From Apostichopus japonicus (taxonomy: Eukaryota > Echinodermata > Holothuroidea > Aspidochirotida > Stichopodidae), in assembly GCF_037975245.1 (NCBI RefSeq), contig NC_092570.1, positions 12,811,001 to 12,875,000 on the forward strand: a stretch of 64,000 nt of DNA, written 5' to 3'. Made by a program: the position numbers and the translations under genes. The notes below the pieces were generated by a model. It was not told where the DNA came from, searched no databases, and saw only the letters and a list, made by a program, of their open reading frames with translations. Below, in pieces: positions 50,868 through 62,741 of this stretch (position 1 is its first letter; each line of letters opens with the position of its first letter).

Positions 50868-52107
50868 TGATCAAACAATTGAGTGGGAATGACAATATAT
50901 TGTTTATTTCCTTGAATTTGACACAGAAACAACTCTATTTAAGTGTTTTTTCTACATATATGTGAGCCAACAATACTGTAGCATTTTTTCTGGTTATACA
51001 TGATTCTGGCACTGTTTCTCCTTTTACTGCACATTTTAAAATAGGGGTCGAGGAAGTGGAGGGGAGGGAGAATGGGGATGAGTTGTGATTGTCAAATGAT
51101 GTTCTAGAGAGTTTCAATTTACACATATGATATGTACAGGACCTTGGGAACAAAGTGATAGTACTTAACAATATGGAAATGCTATGAAATGTGAACAGAA
51201 CATATCATACATAAACAACACAAATGGAAAACACACTTTATTAGTAATCATTCTAAAAGTTAATTACATAGATATGTTTATCCCCCTCCTCCCCCACCCT
51301 GTGGGAAATAAACTAACTGAAACTAAACCCTTTTAAAGTGTATATTAAACAGGTAGAATAGTTTTCTTTGAATGCATCAAGCTATACTGTTTGTACAGTA
51401 GGCCTCGTGAAACTGAATGCCCAAACTCAGGGAAGAAATCCAGTTTCCCCCGTCAAGGGGAAACTAATCTATTATTGCACAAGCTGGTAACTGTTTTATC
51501 ATTTCCACAACCTGTCTTTCTAGTGCATTCAATATAAATATTTTAATAAGAAGTGAACTGTCATGTTTAATACAGTTGGGGGAAGTGCTGGTATTTGTTC
51601 CCATGGGATGTTTTTCAAGCCCTTGTTCAAATTACCCAAGGGATTTATGGAGTCAAGGGTCAAGTTGTAAAAATACTTGGCATACACTTGATTTACGTGT
51701 TAGCATAGTTTATCTGCATGGTAGCCTATATTTGTGTTTTTAGTCAACTGTATACCCAGACAACACAAATTTACTCACTTTTGACATTTGCAGTCTGCTG
51801 GTACTGCCAATGCAATATTTAGGTTGCAGTGGAGTTACAGTACATGTACAGTAGTTACTGTATGGCACTGCACTAGATCACTATCTACTCATGTTGATCT
51901 GTAGATTTAATTTTATATCATGGCATAAATGGAAGAACCTATTCGCTTTAACTCCACCATTAAGGGCTCACAGTAGCTGGTATAAATTTGTTGTTAATGT
52001 CTGAACTTGGTAAGTTGATTTTTCTGTTAATTTGAGACCAAGAGATGCATATCAATTGGGTATCAGCTAGTCACAACTTGCAGTATAGTATCTTGATTAT
52101 TTATTAT

Positions 52108-52152
<45 letters not shown>

Positions 52153-53880
52153 TTGATTGTATTACCATGGAAGTACAGTACTGTATTACCTTGACAGGTT
52201 AATTAATGCTTTCATGAGATCACAGTGATGTAACTGATAGAATTGTTTCCTTAGGACTACGGATAATTGATGTATCCACAGGTATATAATATTTCAACAT
52301 TTTCACCTAAGTTGTTTGACAGATGATCTCCATTTTAGAATTATTTTTCAAGTTGACTTAATAGTTCAATATTTTCTTATGTAGCAAATTAGTGTGATGT
52401 GCGCTTGTATGGCAGGGTGAATATATACAGTACGTAGGCCTATACAGTAAAGTGGTCTCCTTCAGTTAGAATAACTTTGATGTATCTACATTACAAGATC
52501 CTGATTACAAGTCCATGGCAGTGATGTGCATTAGTTACGCACTCTTTGAGCCACTTTCTCAATGCTAAAATCACCTTAATTAATTATTTTGACCAGTAAA
52601 CCTATGTTTGAAATTGTGGAAAACAAAGAGTCATTTCTCTAACTTTAATTGGCTTTTACCCATACAATAAAGTGTATGATGAAAAAAAGTAACATGTTGG
52701 TGACTCCTGAATGAAATGCATTTACTGACTGGCAGGTGGACTAAAAATTGTAGGAGAAATTTTTGATCTGTTACTGTATTGTTCTAAATGATACTCAACT
52801 TGAGTTTGGATAATTTTCTGACCAAATGTAATTTGCTCTTTAAGTGTAAATTAAAGTGGTAGTGTTTTTCTTAATTAATAATAAAATGCATGTGCAGTGG
52901 CACCGCTTTTGCAAATTGGCAGGCTATTTATTCATCCTTTTGTGATACACACCTGATTTTGTATTAGTGAAGTGTGTGTTTTTGCCCAGGAAAATACATC
53001 TTCTCTAATTAGGCTAAATAGTATCTCTGCAGTAGACATCAGTATGTGTGACAGAAATGTACCGAACATGTTACATCACATCATTGACACAATTTGTTGG
53101 GCTTGGTGATACCTTCTGTATGAAACTATGTTGACTAGATTAAAGATACCAGATATATAGTAAGACCCTGATTATCCGAAGAGTTTTACTGTTACACCTT
53201 ATTTTGGCTGAGTAACAAATCATCTTTTCTATGGTTAAATTTCTAACAGATGAATTAAACCCAAATATGTGAATAATTTAGAATAACTACTGTACGTAGG
53301 TATTGTAAACCATGCATCATCTAGAAATCATTGTATTGCAGTTCTTCACTCCACGTCAAATCCATCTGTATAAAACTGAGATAAACTTTGTAGCAATTCT
53401 AATAGGATTTCTTCTTACAACAAATGTTTCACATGTATGCATTGCATACAGTGTACAAGCATTTGTACCTAGAATCCAGTTGTATCTATAAATGTGGAAT
53501 GGGACACTGCCAGCTAGCCAGCCAATAAGCTATAGCCTAGCAGGAAGCATGCATGGGAACCAGATAACACTTTCATTTGTGGAATGTGAGGAGCTGATAA
53601 CCATGGTAACAACATGAGGTAATATCCCAACCAATAAATGTTTCCCCTGGGCTAAGGAAATATGAACCCCTTGGGTTATGACCTCAATTTAAGGACAAGG
53701 AGAACAGCAGTCCTTGTAAACTGATCTGTTGGTGGTCTCGGAGGTGTAATTGCATCAAAGAGTAATGGGTTTGTAGGTTGTAAGTGAGAAAGACAGACAT
53801 GAAATACTGTGCTGAGCTGCACCTGTGCAGACATGTAATCCCAGATTCTCTTGATTTTGGAGTAAGGTGTTCTTGTTTAA
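50868..53880. other. Intergenic, no gene seen; (TA)n at 52,113-52,147
   Basis: AT-rich sequence without a supported gene, RNA or element boundary. Confidence 0.5.
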
Positions 53881-53915
53881 AGTACAATGCCATATATGTA
53901 CCCTACCTGTGTTAT

Positions 53916-54085
53916 CAACAGACTTAGCAGAGGCGACATTGTACTTTCATGGTAAGTCGGTAAATCCATGGTCTCAAAGTTAGCATCCGGGGATAAAGCT
54001 AGCTGCACAATGTCCGACTGAACATGATTTAACTCAAGTCCCACTCTGACCTTTTCTAATATTTGTAACAAGTCATTAGTCTGCA
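53916..54085 (-). CDS. Possible coding exon of unknown gene
   Basis: The minus strand is open for about 57 codons between an acceptor (TTGCAG, about 54,080) and a donor (ACACAG|GTAGGG, about 53,913). It reads DLLQILEKVRVGLELNHVQS and continues LALSPDANFETMDLPTYH. The composition is protein-like and the splice sites are plausible. I do not recognise a family and cannot prove linkage to the candidate at 54,975-55,185, although both are on the same strand with compatible borders. Confidence 0.3.
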
Positions 54086-54974
54086 ATTACTGATTAAGGT
54101 ACTCTGAGCCAGTAATGAGTGCACATTGAAAGGTGTTTCTAAATTAGGATTAGTGCTTGTGTTTAGGGCACAGGTATGAAATTGATTTCCGTGGTTACAT
54201 TTGTGCATGGGTAGACTTTGCAGTTTTCCTGAGTTCCTGAGTTATCCAATACTGAAGCAATAAGACAAGCTAACATAACTATAAGCTATAGTGCGAACAC
54301 TGTCTGAAATCCACTGTAGACTTTCCATGTTACAATAGTCAAGTTGAGTCTGGGCCCATTTAGCCGTGCAGTGAGATGCAATGTCAGGGATAATTTGCCA
54401 ATATGTATAAACACATGGACATGCATTAAATTGACTTAAACAAATGAGCTTTCATGCTTATTTATTATGAAAGCATTTTTTTCTTTTCAGTGGTAATTCA
54501 CAGAAATAAAAAGCATAAAAAATTGTGACATTTGTGAACCTTTTTTTTTTATATTTCTTTCAAAGCTCACTAATCTTACTTTTAATTAAACATGAATTTC
54601 ACAGTCGAAAATTGAAAATTTGAGGTGGGAAACCTGTTTCACCATGACCAGTTGAAGAGACCATGCATGTTACTGAGCTAATGCATCAAAGGGAGGGGAG
54701 GGGCATATAGGGACTTCAGAGAATATTTACAACCACTAACCAACTAAGAGGCACATTTTTCTTTCAGTCCCTTCTTCATATTAGCTCGTTTAACATCACT
54801 TAAACTAAATAAAGAATATATAGTTTCCAATAACTCAAACCATCTTGTGTTAGCTAGGGCAATAAAGTCTTGAGAACTATATATATAGTAGTGACTGCTA
54901 TGTACTTGATACAGTACAGTAGGCCTATGCTGACTGATCTTGTATAGTTACAGCTGTAGTTTAGTGCATTTACC

Positions 54975-55185
54975 TCCTCATCTCCTTTGCAACTTGTAGT
55001 GAAGATATACTGTAACTTGAGGAAAACAAACCAAGACTTCTTTGTAGAAATCCTTTGAACAGCATAAGCAGTCTGATCAGTATCTGCTCTGCCTTCTCTA
55101 GAGGCTATCATGACAATTAACAGATCTACTCTGGTTGATGAGAATGAACCAATCCAGTTCACTGTCCCTAGTTGTACATAAACTG
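54975..55185 (-). CDS. Possible coding exon of unknown gene
   Basis: About 70 open codons on the minus strand, from an ATAG acceptor near 55,197 to a donor GAGGAG|GTAAAT near 54,975. It includes SVYVQLGTVNWIGSFSST and RADTDQTAYAVQRISTKKSW. No known domain was recognised. It may be an exon of the same unknown gene as 53,916-54,085, or a chance frame. Confidence 0.25.
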
Positions 55186-56639
55186 ATGTTTGACAGGACT
55201 ATTGTCAATGGAAAACTGTACACAAATACACAATAAGATTAACTACAGGAGTCCTTCAAATCTGCCATACATTTGTTTACATGGTAAAGGAAAAGTGCTC
55301 AACTCAAGTATCTCTTTAAGGGGGGGCAAGTGGTTTTCTGTTGTGCAAAATTTTTCTGTACTATTTGCAATGGAATTTAGGTAAATATGCTAATTGTGTA
55401 GAGCGGTTAATTGGACTTTCTATTCCATTGTTGTCTAAATTAATGTTCTGCTATCATCAAGTTTGTATACACTAAATGAATCAATCCTGTAGACACTATC
55501 TGGAAGACCCTCACTCCCACCCCACTCTCCATCTCCTCCCAACCCCCCCCCACCCCCTTAACAAAACTCCATTTTCAATCTGGTGCTTGTGGCTATATAA
55601 TTAAACATGCAAAGTTGAAGGAAAGTACATTTACTCTTAAAGCTGTATTTTGCCTTTTGTCACCGTTTTCCAAGTTTTTGACAAGTCCATCAAGTTTTTT
55701 ACACAAAACAGCAAACTAAGATATTAGCCAAGTTTTTTCTCTGCCAAAATAGTTAATTGGCGAGTAATTAAGGACATTTACAGATAATGAAAAAAGTGTC
55801 CTCCGACAGACAAATTACAGATGATGGGCGAGGTTTATTTGGATCCCCAACGGAAAATATCTTTGAGAAAAACAAAGTTGAAAGTTGTAAATTTTTGGAC
55901 TTTTATGCCACCATTTGAAGTAAGATTTTAATAGATAAGCTAGTTATGTATGTCGTTATGGCATCAGTGAGGTTGAGAAAAACCATAGAAAAGGACGCAA
56001 AATGCTGCTTTAAGTGTATTGCACACTTTTGAAATAGTACAAATTGTATTGTTAAGTCAGTGTGTATTCTTCATAGTACAAGTTTAAAACACTTCTCAAA
56101 CGGTACACGGTAAGTGATCAACAGTTGCCCAAAAGGTCATTGGTATTGCCCCAAAATATGCTAGAAATTCCAGTAGAGTAATGCAACTACTGTAGCAGTT
56201 TACTGCCAGTGCTGCAAAGGTGAGTACCCACACTGAAATATTTAATTGTCTATTTGGGGGATTGACCAAATCATCAAAGAAAGTCCTCTTGAAAACTTCT
56301 AAAACTGCTAAACTTATGGGCCAATACTGATATCCTGTAAAACTCATCCTCTTTAACCCCTAATGCACAGTACAATATATGTGCTGGCGTCACCAGTAAC
56401 AAATATGGTTTAAAGCTAAATATAAGTTGCATCGCCATATGAAAACATCTGCAAGCATCTCAGATCCAACTTTTGATTGACACAATTTATTTTACAGAAA
56501 GTTTTGGTTTCAAAAAGTGTTGATATGAGAGCAAAATTCCTGTCAAATTAACACTTCATCAGTGCAGTGCTTGCCCTTTTATATCAACAATTAAATGTCT
56601 GACCCTTGGCCTGTAGCAAACTGGCTGTTAATTTTTTTT

Positions 56640-56946
56640 ATTTCAAACCCTTGTCACGCTTCCTCCATTAAAAGTGATTTGGTCAGTAGATAACATTGTG
56701 AACAAAGAACAGCCTCCTGATGCCCAAAGAATATTGGCAAGTACCCGGGTATTGGTTCGTTTCTTTTCTGACATTGAGATGGAGGAACATCTTAAGGCAT
56801 TCCTAGGATGCCTCTGCGGTGTGTACCAGCCAATCATCAAACAGGAATTATTAAGGCCTGTAGTGATCTCCTGTGGTTACAATCATGAGGATCATAACAT
56901 GTTAGGCTTGTTAGAGAGTTATATACCAGCATATATATATTTGTAG
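56640..56946 (+). CDS. Possible coding exon or old pseudogene, plus strand
   Basis: About 100 open codons containing QPPDAQRILASTRVLVRFF, EHLKAFLGCLCGVYQPIIK and ELLRPVVISCGYNHEDH. It reads like real protein but lacks a clear start, acceptor or recognised family. It sits 1.3 kb upstream of the first visible LHFPL exon. The opposite strand is also partly open. Confidence 0.25.
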
Positions 56947-58223
56947 AGTGAATTCGGCTGTGACAAATCTCTTCCACATTGTGCCCACCCATAGACGTAA
57001 TAACTGCCATATTGCAGAATCAAAATATAATGACTTGTTTTTGTCATGAACCAGTGGAATATCTATACCTTTTGCCTACAATAACTGAAACTGGATTTAA
57101 TGTTATTCTGACTTGGCAATGGACTATGGTACCCAGAATAAATTTCTGATATCTGGGCCACTGTTTTCTCAAACCTCTAATCCTCTGTAATGCTAAAATT
57201 GTGTGACAATTAGTTTGATGAGACAGTTGTCAGCAGTAAACTAGAGCATCAGTACAGGATATATAGCTACTGTGTGTGTGTGCATTCTGGATTGCATGTG
57301 CGGTCAATAAAATTGTGATTGGATGAATTGTGATTGGATGATTGACTTCATGTTCATAGTATGCAATGCTTTATATGCTTCATGATTGCAACTGTAACTT
57401 TGATCTGGAAATGTCTGCATGAATGGATTATATGGTACTGACTCAAGTGTAATAAGTTTGTTTTTATATTTTCCGCTGGATATTTCAGTTTTGCCTTTTG
57501 TTTAATGCTTTAACAACTTGATTCATTATCAGTGGAATCCTTAAATGCTGCCCTATGGTATTTTGTAGAGGCACACAAGACTGACAGGACATTTGACAAA
57601 GAACTCTGAAAATTTGGATCAATAATGAAGATTTCTGTGAATATAAGTGAATCCAATGATAAATTCCTATGAAAGTTATCTAATTTTTAAACCCCAAGAT
57701 TTATGTAAGGATAGGCTAAAGCAATTGTATATTACAGTATATACTGTAGGTCCAGTCTGTAAGTAAAGGCATTCATTGCTTGGAAGAAAAAAAGTGCATT
57801 TGAAGGAACAAAGACATTGTAACGGTTTATACAGAATGTGGAGTATCACATATTATCTGATATTTGTGGTAATATCTGTTATCAATACCAAACTACAAGT
57901 GTGAAACTCTAGACATGACAAGGAGTTAATTATTGATACTGCAACAACAGATACATTTCCACTTGGCATTCTTTGACTACCGGTATAGCATTTTATCATC
58001 TGTGTTTTATTTACTGAGCTATTGAACTTGATGAAATGTATACATGTCTAGCACAAAGGTCAAACAAACATACAACTGTATGTGGTAGGATGTGACTCAC
58101 TGCATCTATGAAAACTAATTAGCATTGCTGCTGAGTATTATCTTTGTGAATGCCAGAGACAAAAGTCATTTGGAGAATTTTGATAGACTTTTGGATAATT
58201 AAAACATTTAAAACAGTATCAAT

Positions 58224-61200
58224 ATGAATGGCACACGTTACAGCCAAGTGCCTCCGCGCAGCCCTACCAGGGTTCCTCACTATCCAATGTCAGTCAGGTA
58301 AGGAGTGATTCTTCATTTCCTAATCGGTTTAAAAAATTGCACCAGATGTGGTAAAAGTTTCATGTGATTGTTTAGCAACGTACCCAACACGAGGCAAATA
58401 TAGTGTAGGCAGGCCTACTGCACATACATGAAGGTACATGGAAGATTACTGTATGTAAAAGTGAGAATTAAGGTGGCATGCAGATACAGTAACAACTTTG
58501 TTCACCCAACTGGGAAAAGAAAATTGGATTGAACAGTAAAAACTCAAGGGTAAACATAACCTGGGTATCAATTACCAATCACACCAAGTAACATTTTAAT
58601 CTTTTGTCTTTTTTTTGTATCTTACAGTAGTTTCATGAATTGGAATATTGTTTTGTATGTATTGCAGAGAAATTTTAGACTATCATATTACGTACATTGA
58701 TGGAAAGAAGGTTTTAGTATATAGTACTGTTAACTCTCTTGGAAACCTTTGCAATGAGCAATATAATTTGTGTGGTTTGAATTTGAATGATTAGTATCAG
58801 ATGCAGCTCCCAGGAAACCAATTTCATGGTCAATGCAACCTGATCCCCCCAGGCAACCATTCAATCTGGTCATGGACTCAGTGTCTGTCTACACTTTAGA
58901 AGTTGGTAGATTTGACAGAATCATCCTGGCAAAGAAAAGAAATTTTGAAATTTTGTGTACATTCTTCATAATAAACAAGACCCAGATGCAATTGTCTAGC
59001 CTCTCCTTTACCCCCCATCCATATTTATAGCACTACTAATTAATTTTTCCTAGTATTTTTAGATTATTTCAAGTATACACATGTATGTAAACAGGTCGAC
59101 AGTATCATATTTTGTTCAAAGTGATGGTGGATCAGATCATTTAAATGATCACTTCATTTGTGATTGGCTAATAAATATTCAATGATTGTGAACATTCAGC
59201 TTTGACAAATTCCCCAAACAAAATTGGTTCACAGCCCCTGTCATATTTTAAAAAGCAACGATTCATGACGTGTGTAATGTAATGAAACAAAAAAGTTTAC
59301 TAATTGAGGAAAGGTATGTTTGTTTTGACTGTTTTAGTGGAGTTCAAAGCAGTAATATGACTTTATTTACAATATGCAATGTTTCTGATCGTGTAAATAG
59401 ATTTAAATTAAAACTTTGTTTAAATTATTGCATTAAAGCTGCAGTTAGCATATACTTTTGTCACAGTCCCACCTGGTAAGCCATACCTATATCTGTGTTT
59501 TTAGTTAAAACAGTTTAAACTTATTTAGGAGCTTATATTTTTTATTAGGATTAGCTTAACGGTTACAACCCAGTGCATCCTTAGGGTCAGGCAGTGGCGT
59601 AGGAAGGTACTTTTGAGTGGGGGGGCTGAAGACTGATAGCCGGCCTGGGGGAGGGTCCTAAAAAAATTTCCAAAGGGGAGGGGGACACCCCCTCCCCTTT
59701 GGAAATTTTTTGCATTTCCAGGTGGCCTCATGCAATTTGGTGGAATATAGCACACTTCAACACCCACTCCATTTTGTGAATAATTTTGCATTTTCACCTG
59801 GCCTTTGATGCAATTTGGTGCTCCAAATGAGATTTTTTTCTCATTTGGGTAATGAAAAAGGGGTTTTCTGACTTGCGAAGCGGGGGGCGGAATGATACTT
59901 CCGCCCCTCCATATTTTTCACTGGGGGGCTGGCGCCCCCCAGCTCCCCGGTTCCTACGCCCTTGGGGCCAGGGGATGTATAGCCAGGACAATAGTTGAGT
60001 GCCGGTTGCCATATTTTGATGTCATGAGATCCCTACTGTTGCTTACGTGGGTCATCTTGTTAAGATGCGTAGTAGAAGTCTCCCTAACTGGTGTATCTTA
60101 AGCACTGGTTGTGAAAATTAACAAGTGCTGGATGGAAAGGTATCAATTTCTGATAGGTGCTGGTTAATGGTACAAATCAGCACTAGATGACGCCAACAAG
60201 CATACACTATACAGCACAGTAGCTTCAACACTGAGTGAAGGATATCCAGCTAAACTGTATATACTGTACACTAAGTCACTTTAGAAATGAAATACATCAA
60301 ACTTCAATTGACATGATGAAAATCACATGTCCAGAAATTGGAGAAAAAAAAATATTAGAAAAAATACTAAAAAACAAACAAACAAGGTATTCAACTGAAT
60401 ATCTTGCTGTGAGAGAGAGACTACATTGCTTGAATTATATCAGTGGGGTTAGTTTGAATAGTTTCTTTCATTAGTTCCCCCCGCATCTCCTTGATCCATA
60501 ATTGGTTTCAAGCTCCAGTAATCACAGTAAGAGACAAATAGTACAGAATGCATTTCCATAGTTTTTATAATAGAACCATAGTTACAAGTTGTTCCTGTAA
60601 ATTGTCTACCTCGCACTATTCTCAGTCACTCTGTTGCTCTGTGCGCACACTGCTAATATGAAATTCCTTTCATTCAGGACACAATAACCGGTAACCAGCC
60701 CTACGGTGGTGAATGAATGGCTTTATATGCGAACAGCAATTATCCGCAGACCACAATCCAAATCGTCAAACACACACAGCACTATTTTATACCACTACTT
60801 TTTGAGCCTTTAATTCTGCTAGCTGTCGATCAGTCGATGACCTCATCATATCTATTACCCTGTTCTCTCTTACTTTCATCACACAGAGCACTAGAGCCGG
60901 GGACGTACATCAAGAGATCCACGCAGACGTTAGCATCGGCTCGTTCGGGTCATCTATACCACAGTCGTTCATGCAACCTTTCAGTATACAGCCAGCAGAA
61001 CGTTGACTTTAGGATGTCGTGTGGACTGACAGCGATCGGTGTCATCTGGGCGGTCGTGTCCATCCTGGGCACCGCCGCCTCTTGTGTCGGATTCTTTCTG
61101 CCGTACTGGTTAGAGGGGACGCTGGGTAATACCTCCCATCCCGTACACTTTGGCGTTTTCCGTAGATGTAACTACTTCATGAACAATGAAGTAGTCTTAA

Positions 61201-62288
61201 AGTGCGGACACTACACCACCTTCTCAGACATTCCCACCATGACCTGGAAAATATGCACCGTCGTTATCGGATTGGGTTGTGTAACTTCATTGTTTGTCAG
61301 TTTTTGCGGCCTATTGGCTTGCTGTGTCAGGGACTTCGTTACCAGGAGGGTGGGCCGTGTATGTGGTGTTCTGCAGTTTATTGCAGGTATGTTTTATGTT
61401 TGTACATCTATTGGTTTGAAAATGTTGTATATAAATGTTATATTTGCTAAAAGTTGAACAACTGCAATCTCATTTCAAGTTACGATGATGTAATGTAACT
61501 GATAGTAACTGGTGACCTAACAGAAACAGCTGATTCATTGTGTCAAGTGGACTTTGAAATAAATATATAACTTAAAAAAGGAAAGTAAGAGATAATATTT
61601 CTCACAAATGTTCGATCCTTTTTAAATCAGATAAAATTAGTTACAAGTGTTGGCTAAGATTCGTCATAGAACTCTTGTTGGTGATAATGTGGTTGATTTA
61701 CTCCCATCTTACAGTAACTGTTGGCTGTATGCAGTGATAAGCTGATTATACTCCTGCTTAAACCATTTATTATCATTAAGACTGATGAAAATGTCAAAAG
61801 AGTTCATTATCAACAACATTGGCAGGTTTATTACACCTCAAAGGTTTGTGACATGTGAAGCTCGTAAATGTGTACTTTGCTTTGATAGTTTGGCAGTCTC
61901 TAAATGTCAAGATGACATGCAGGGTTATACTTAATGAATGATTCGAGATGCTTAGTGTTTTGTCAGCCAAACTAATGGATTATCATTCCTGAGGGCATTT
62001 TACCAAATTTGATGACTTATGGTCAATGCAGTATAAAATATCTTAAAATCATCAGCTCTGGAATTTTGATCATGCATGAAGCTTTTGGAATTCTGTTGTT
62101 AAATTGTAAACTTTGCAAACTTGTGTAACTGGTAAAATGTGACATCATGATTGTAAGATGCTTTCCTCTCTCTCTCTTCTTTCCTCCAGCTATCTTAATT
62201 GGTACAGGAATGGCATTATATCCTCAGGGCTGGAGTCATGAACATGTCAGGGAAGCCTGTGGACCAGATTCACAACCGTACAATCCCG
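58224..62288 (+). CDS. LHFPL-family tetraspan membrane protein, 5' three coding exons (partial)
   Basis: LHFPL proteins are four-pass membrane proteins of the claudin/PMP22 superfamily; members accompany hair-cell mechanotransduction and GABA-A receptors. Exons: 58,224-58,297 (from MNGTRYSQV), 60,887-61,386 and 62,190-62,288, all with GT/AG borders and matching phases, giving 224 codons before the gene leaves the visible set. Residues 1-67 are a hydrophilic N-terminal extension. Transmembrane 1 is about 72-95 and is followed by FLPYWL. The extracellular loop carries an N-glycosylation site NTS (106-108), the FGVFRRCNY motif and a claudin-like cysteine pair (about C119, C131). Transmembrane 2 is about 147-172. 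Transmembrane 3 spans the exon junction (GVLQFIAA, GTGMALYPQGW). The loop motif is closest to LHFPL6/LHFPL1 as I recall them. Met68 (MSCGLTA) is an alternative start matching the usual family length. The fourth membrane segment and C-terminus must lie past 64,000. Confidence 0.88.
59592..59964 (+). mobile_element. hAT-type MITE, CAGTGGCGTAGGAAGG family, copy 2
   Basis: Second copy of the element at 40,938-41,319, in the same orientation and with the same internal hairpin. The flanking octamers GGGTCAGG (59,584-59,591) and GGGCCAGG (59,965-59,972) match at seven of eight positions. It lies in the first visible intron of the LHFPL gene. Confidence 0.9.
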
Positions 62289-62390
62289 GTAAAAGTCAAA
62301 TTTTATAATTTCATGGAATATAATCATTCTGCTTTTAAATTGTGGCTTTAAATTTACTTATTGTTATGTACTGTATATCCTAAATATTAA

Positions 62391-62737
62391 AGGCATTGAA
62401 GACTCGCCCCAAACCGCGTGCGGCCATCTGAAAAAGTTAACTTTCTGTTGCTTGCAAGTGACGTTTGCTACAAAATGCAGACAGTAATGAAACGTGATAC
62501 CTTATCTTTAGCTGGACCTGAGATGTCCATCGCTGTATTGATGGTATACTGTGTTGTGGGTATTGACCAGAGCTGTATGTACTGAATGTACACTAGTGTC
62601 TAATTACCGATGGTAGCAAGCTGTGTGTGTATTTTCTTGGATGGATATTGGTGTCTAACACTTCTGTTACACCTCATTCGAAACTTGGTCAGATTACAGG
62701 CATTAGATGTTTCTTTTTGCGCGAATCTTCACACCCT
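62391..62737 (+). mobile_element. TTAA-flanked MITE, 347 bp, copy 2
   Basis: The ends are AGGCATTGAAGACTCGC and the complement of AGGGTGTGAAGATTCGC, bordered on each side by TTAA (62,387-62,390 and 62,738-62,741). It is the reverse complement of the copy at 35,107-35,426. It starts about 100 bp after the third LHFPL exon. Confidence 0.9.
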
Positions 62738-62741
62738 TTAA

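Noticed and set aside
56096..56347. 83-codon minus frame as a membrane-protein exon
   Set aside because: Hydrophobic and protein-like, but splice borders are unclear and no family was recognised, so it is kept only as part of the unassigned cluster in the findings.
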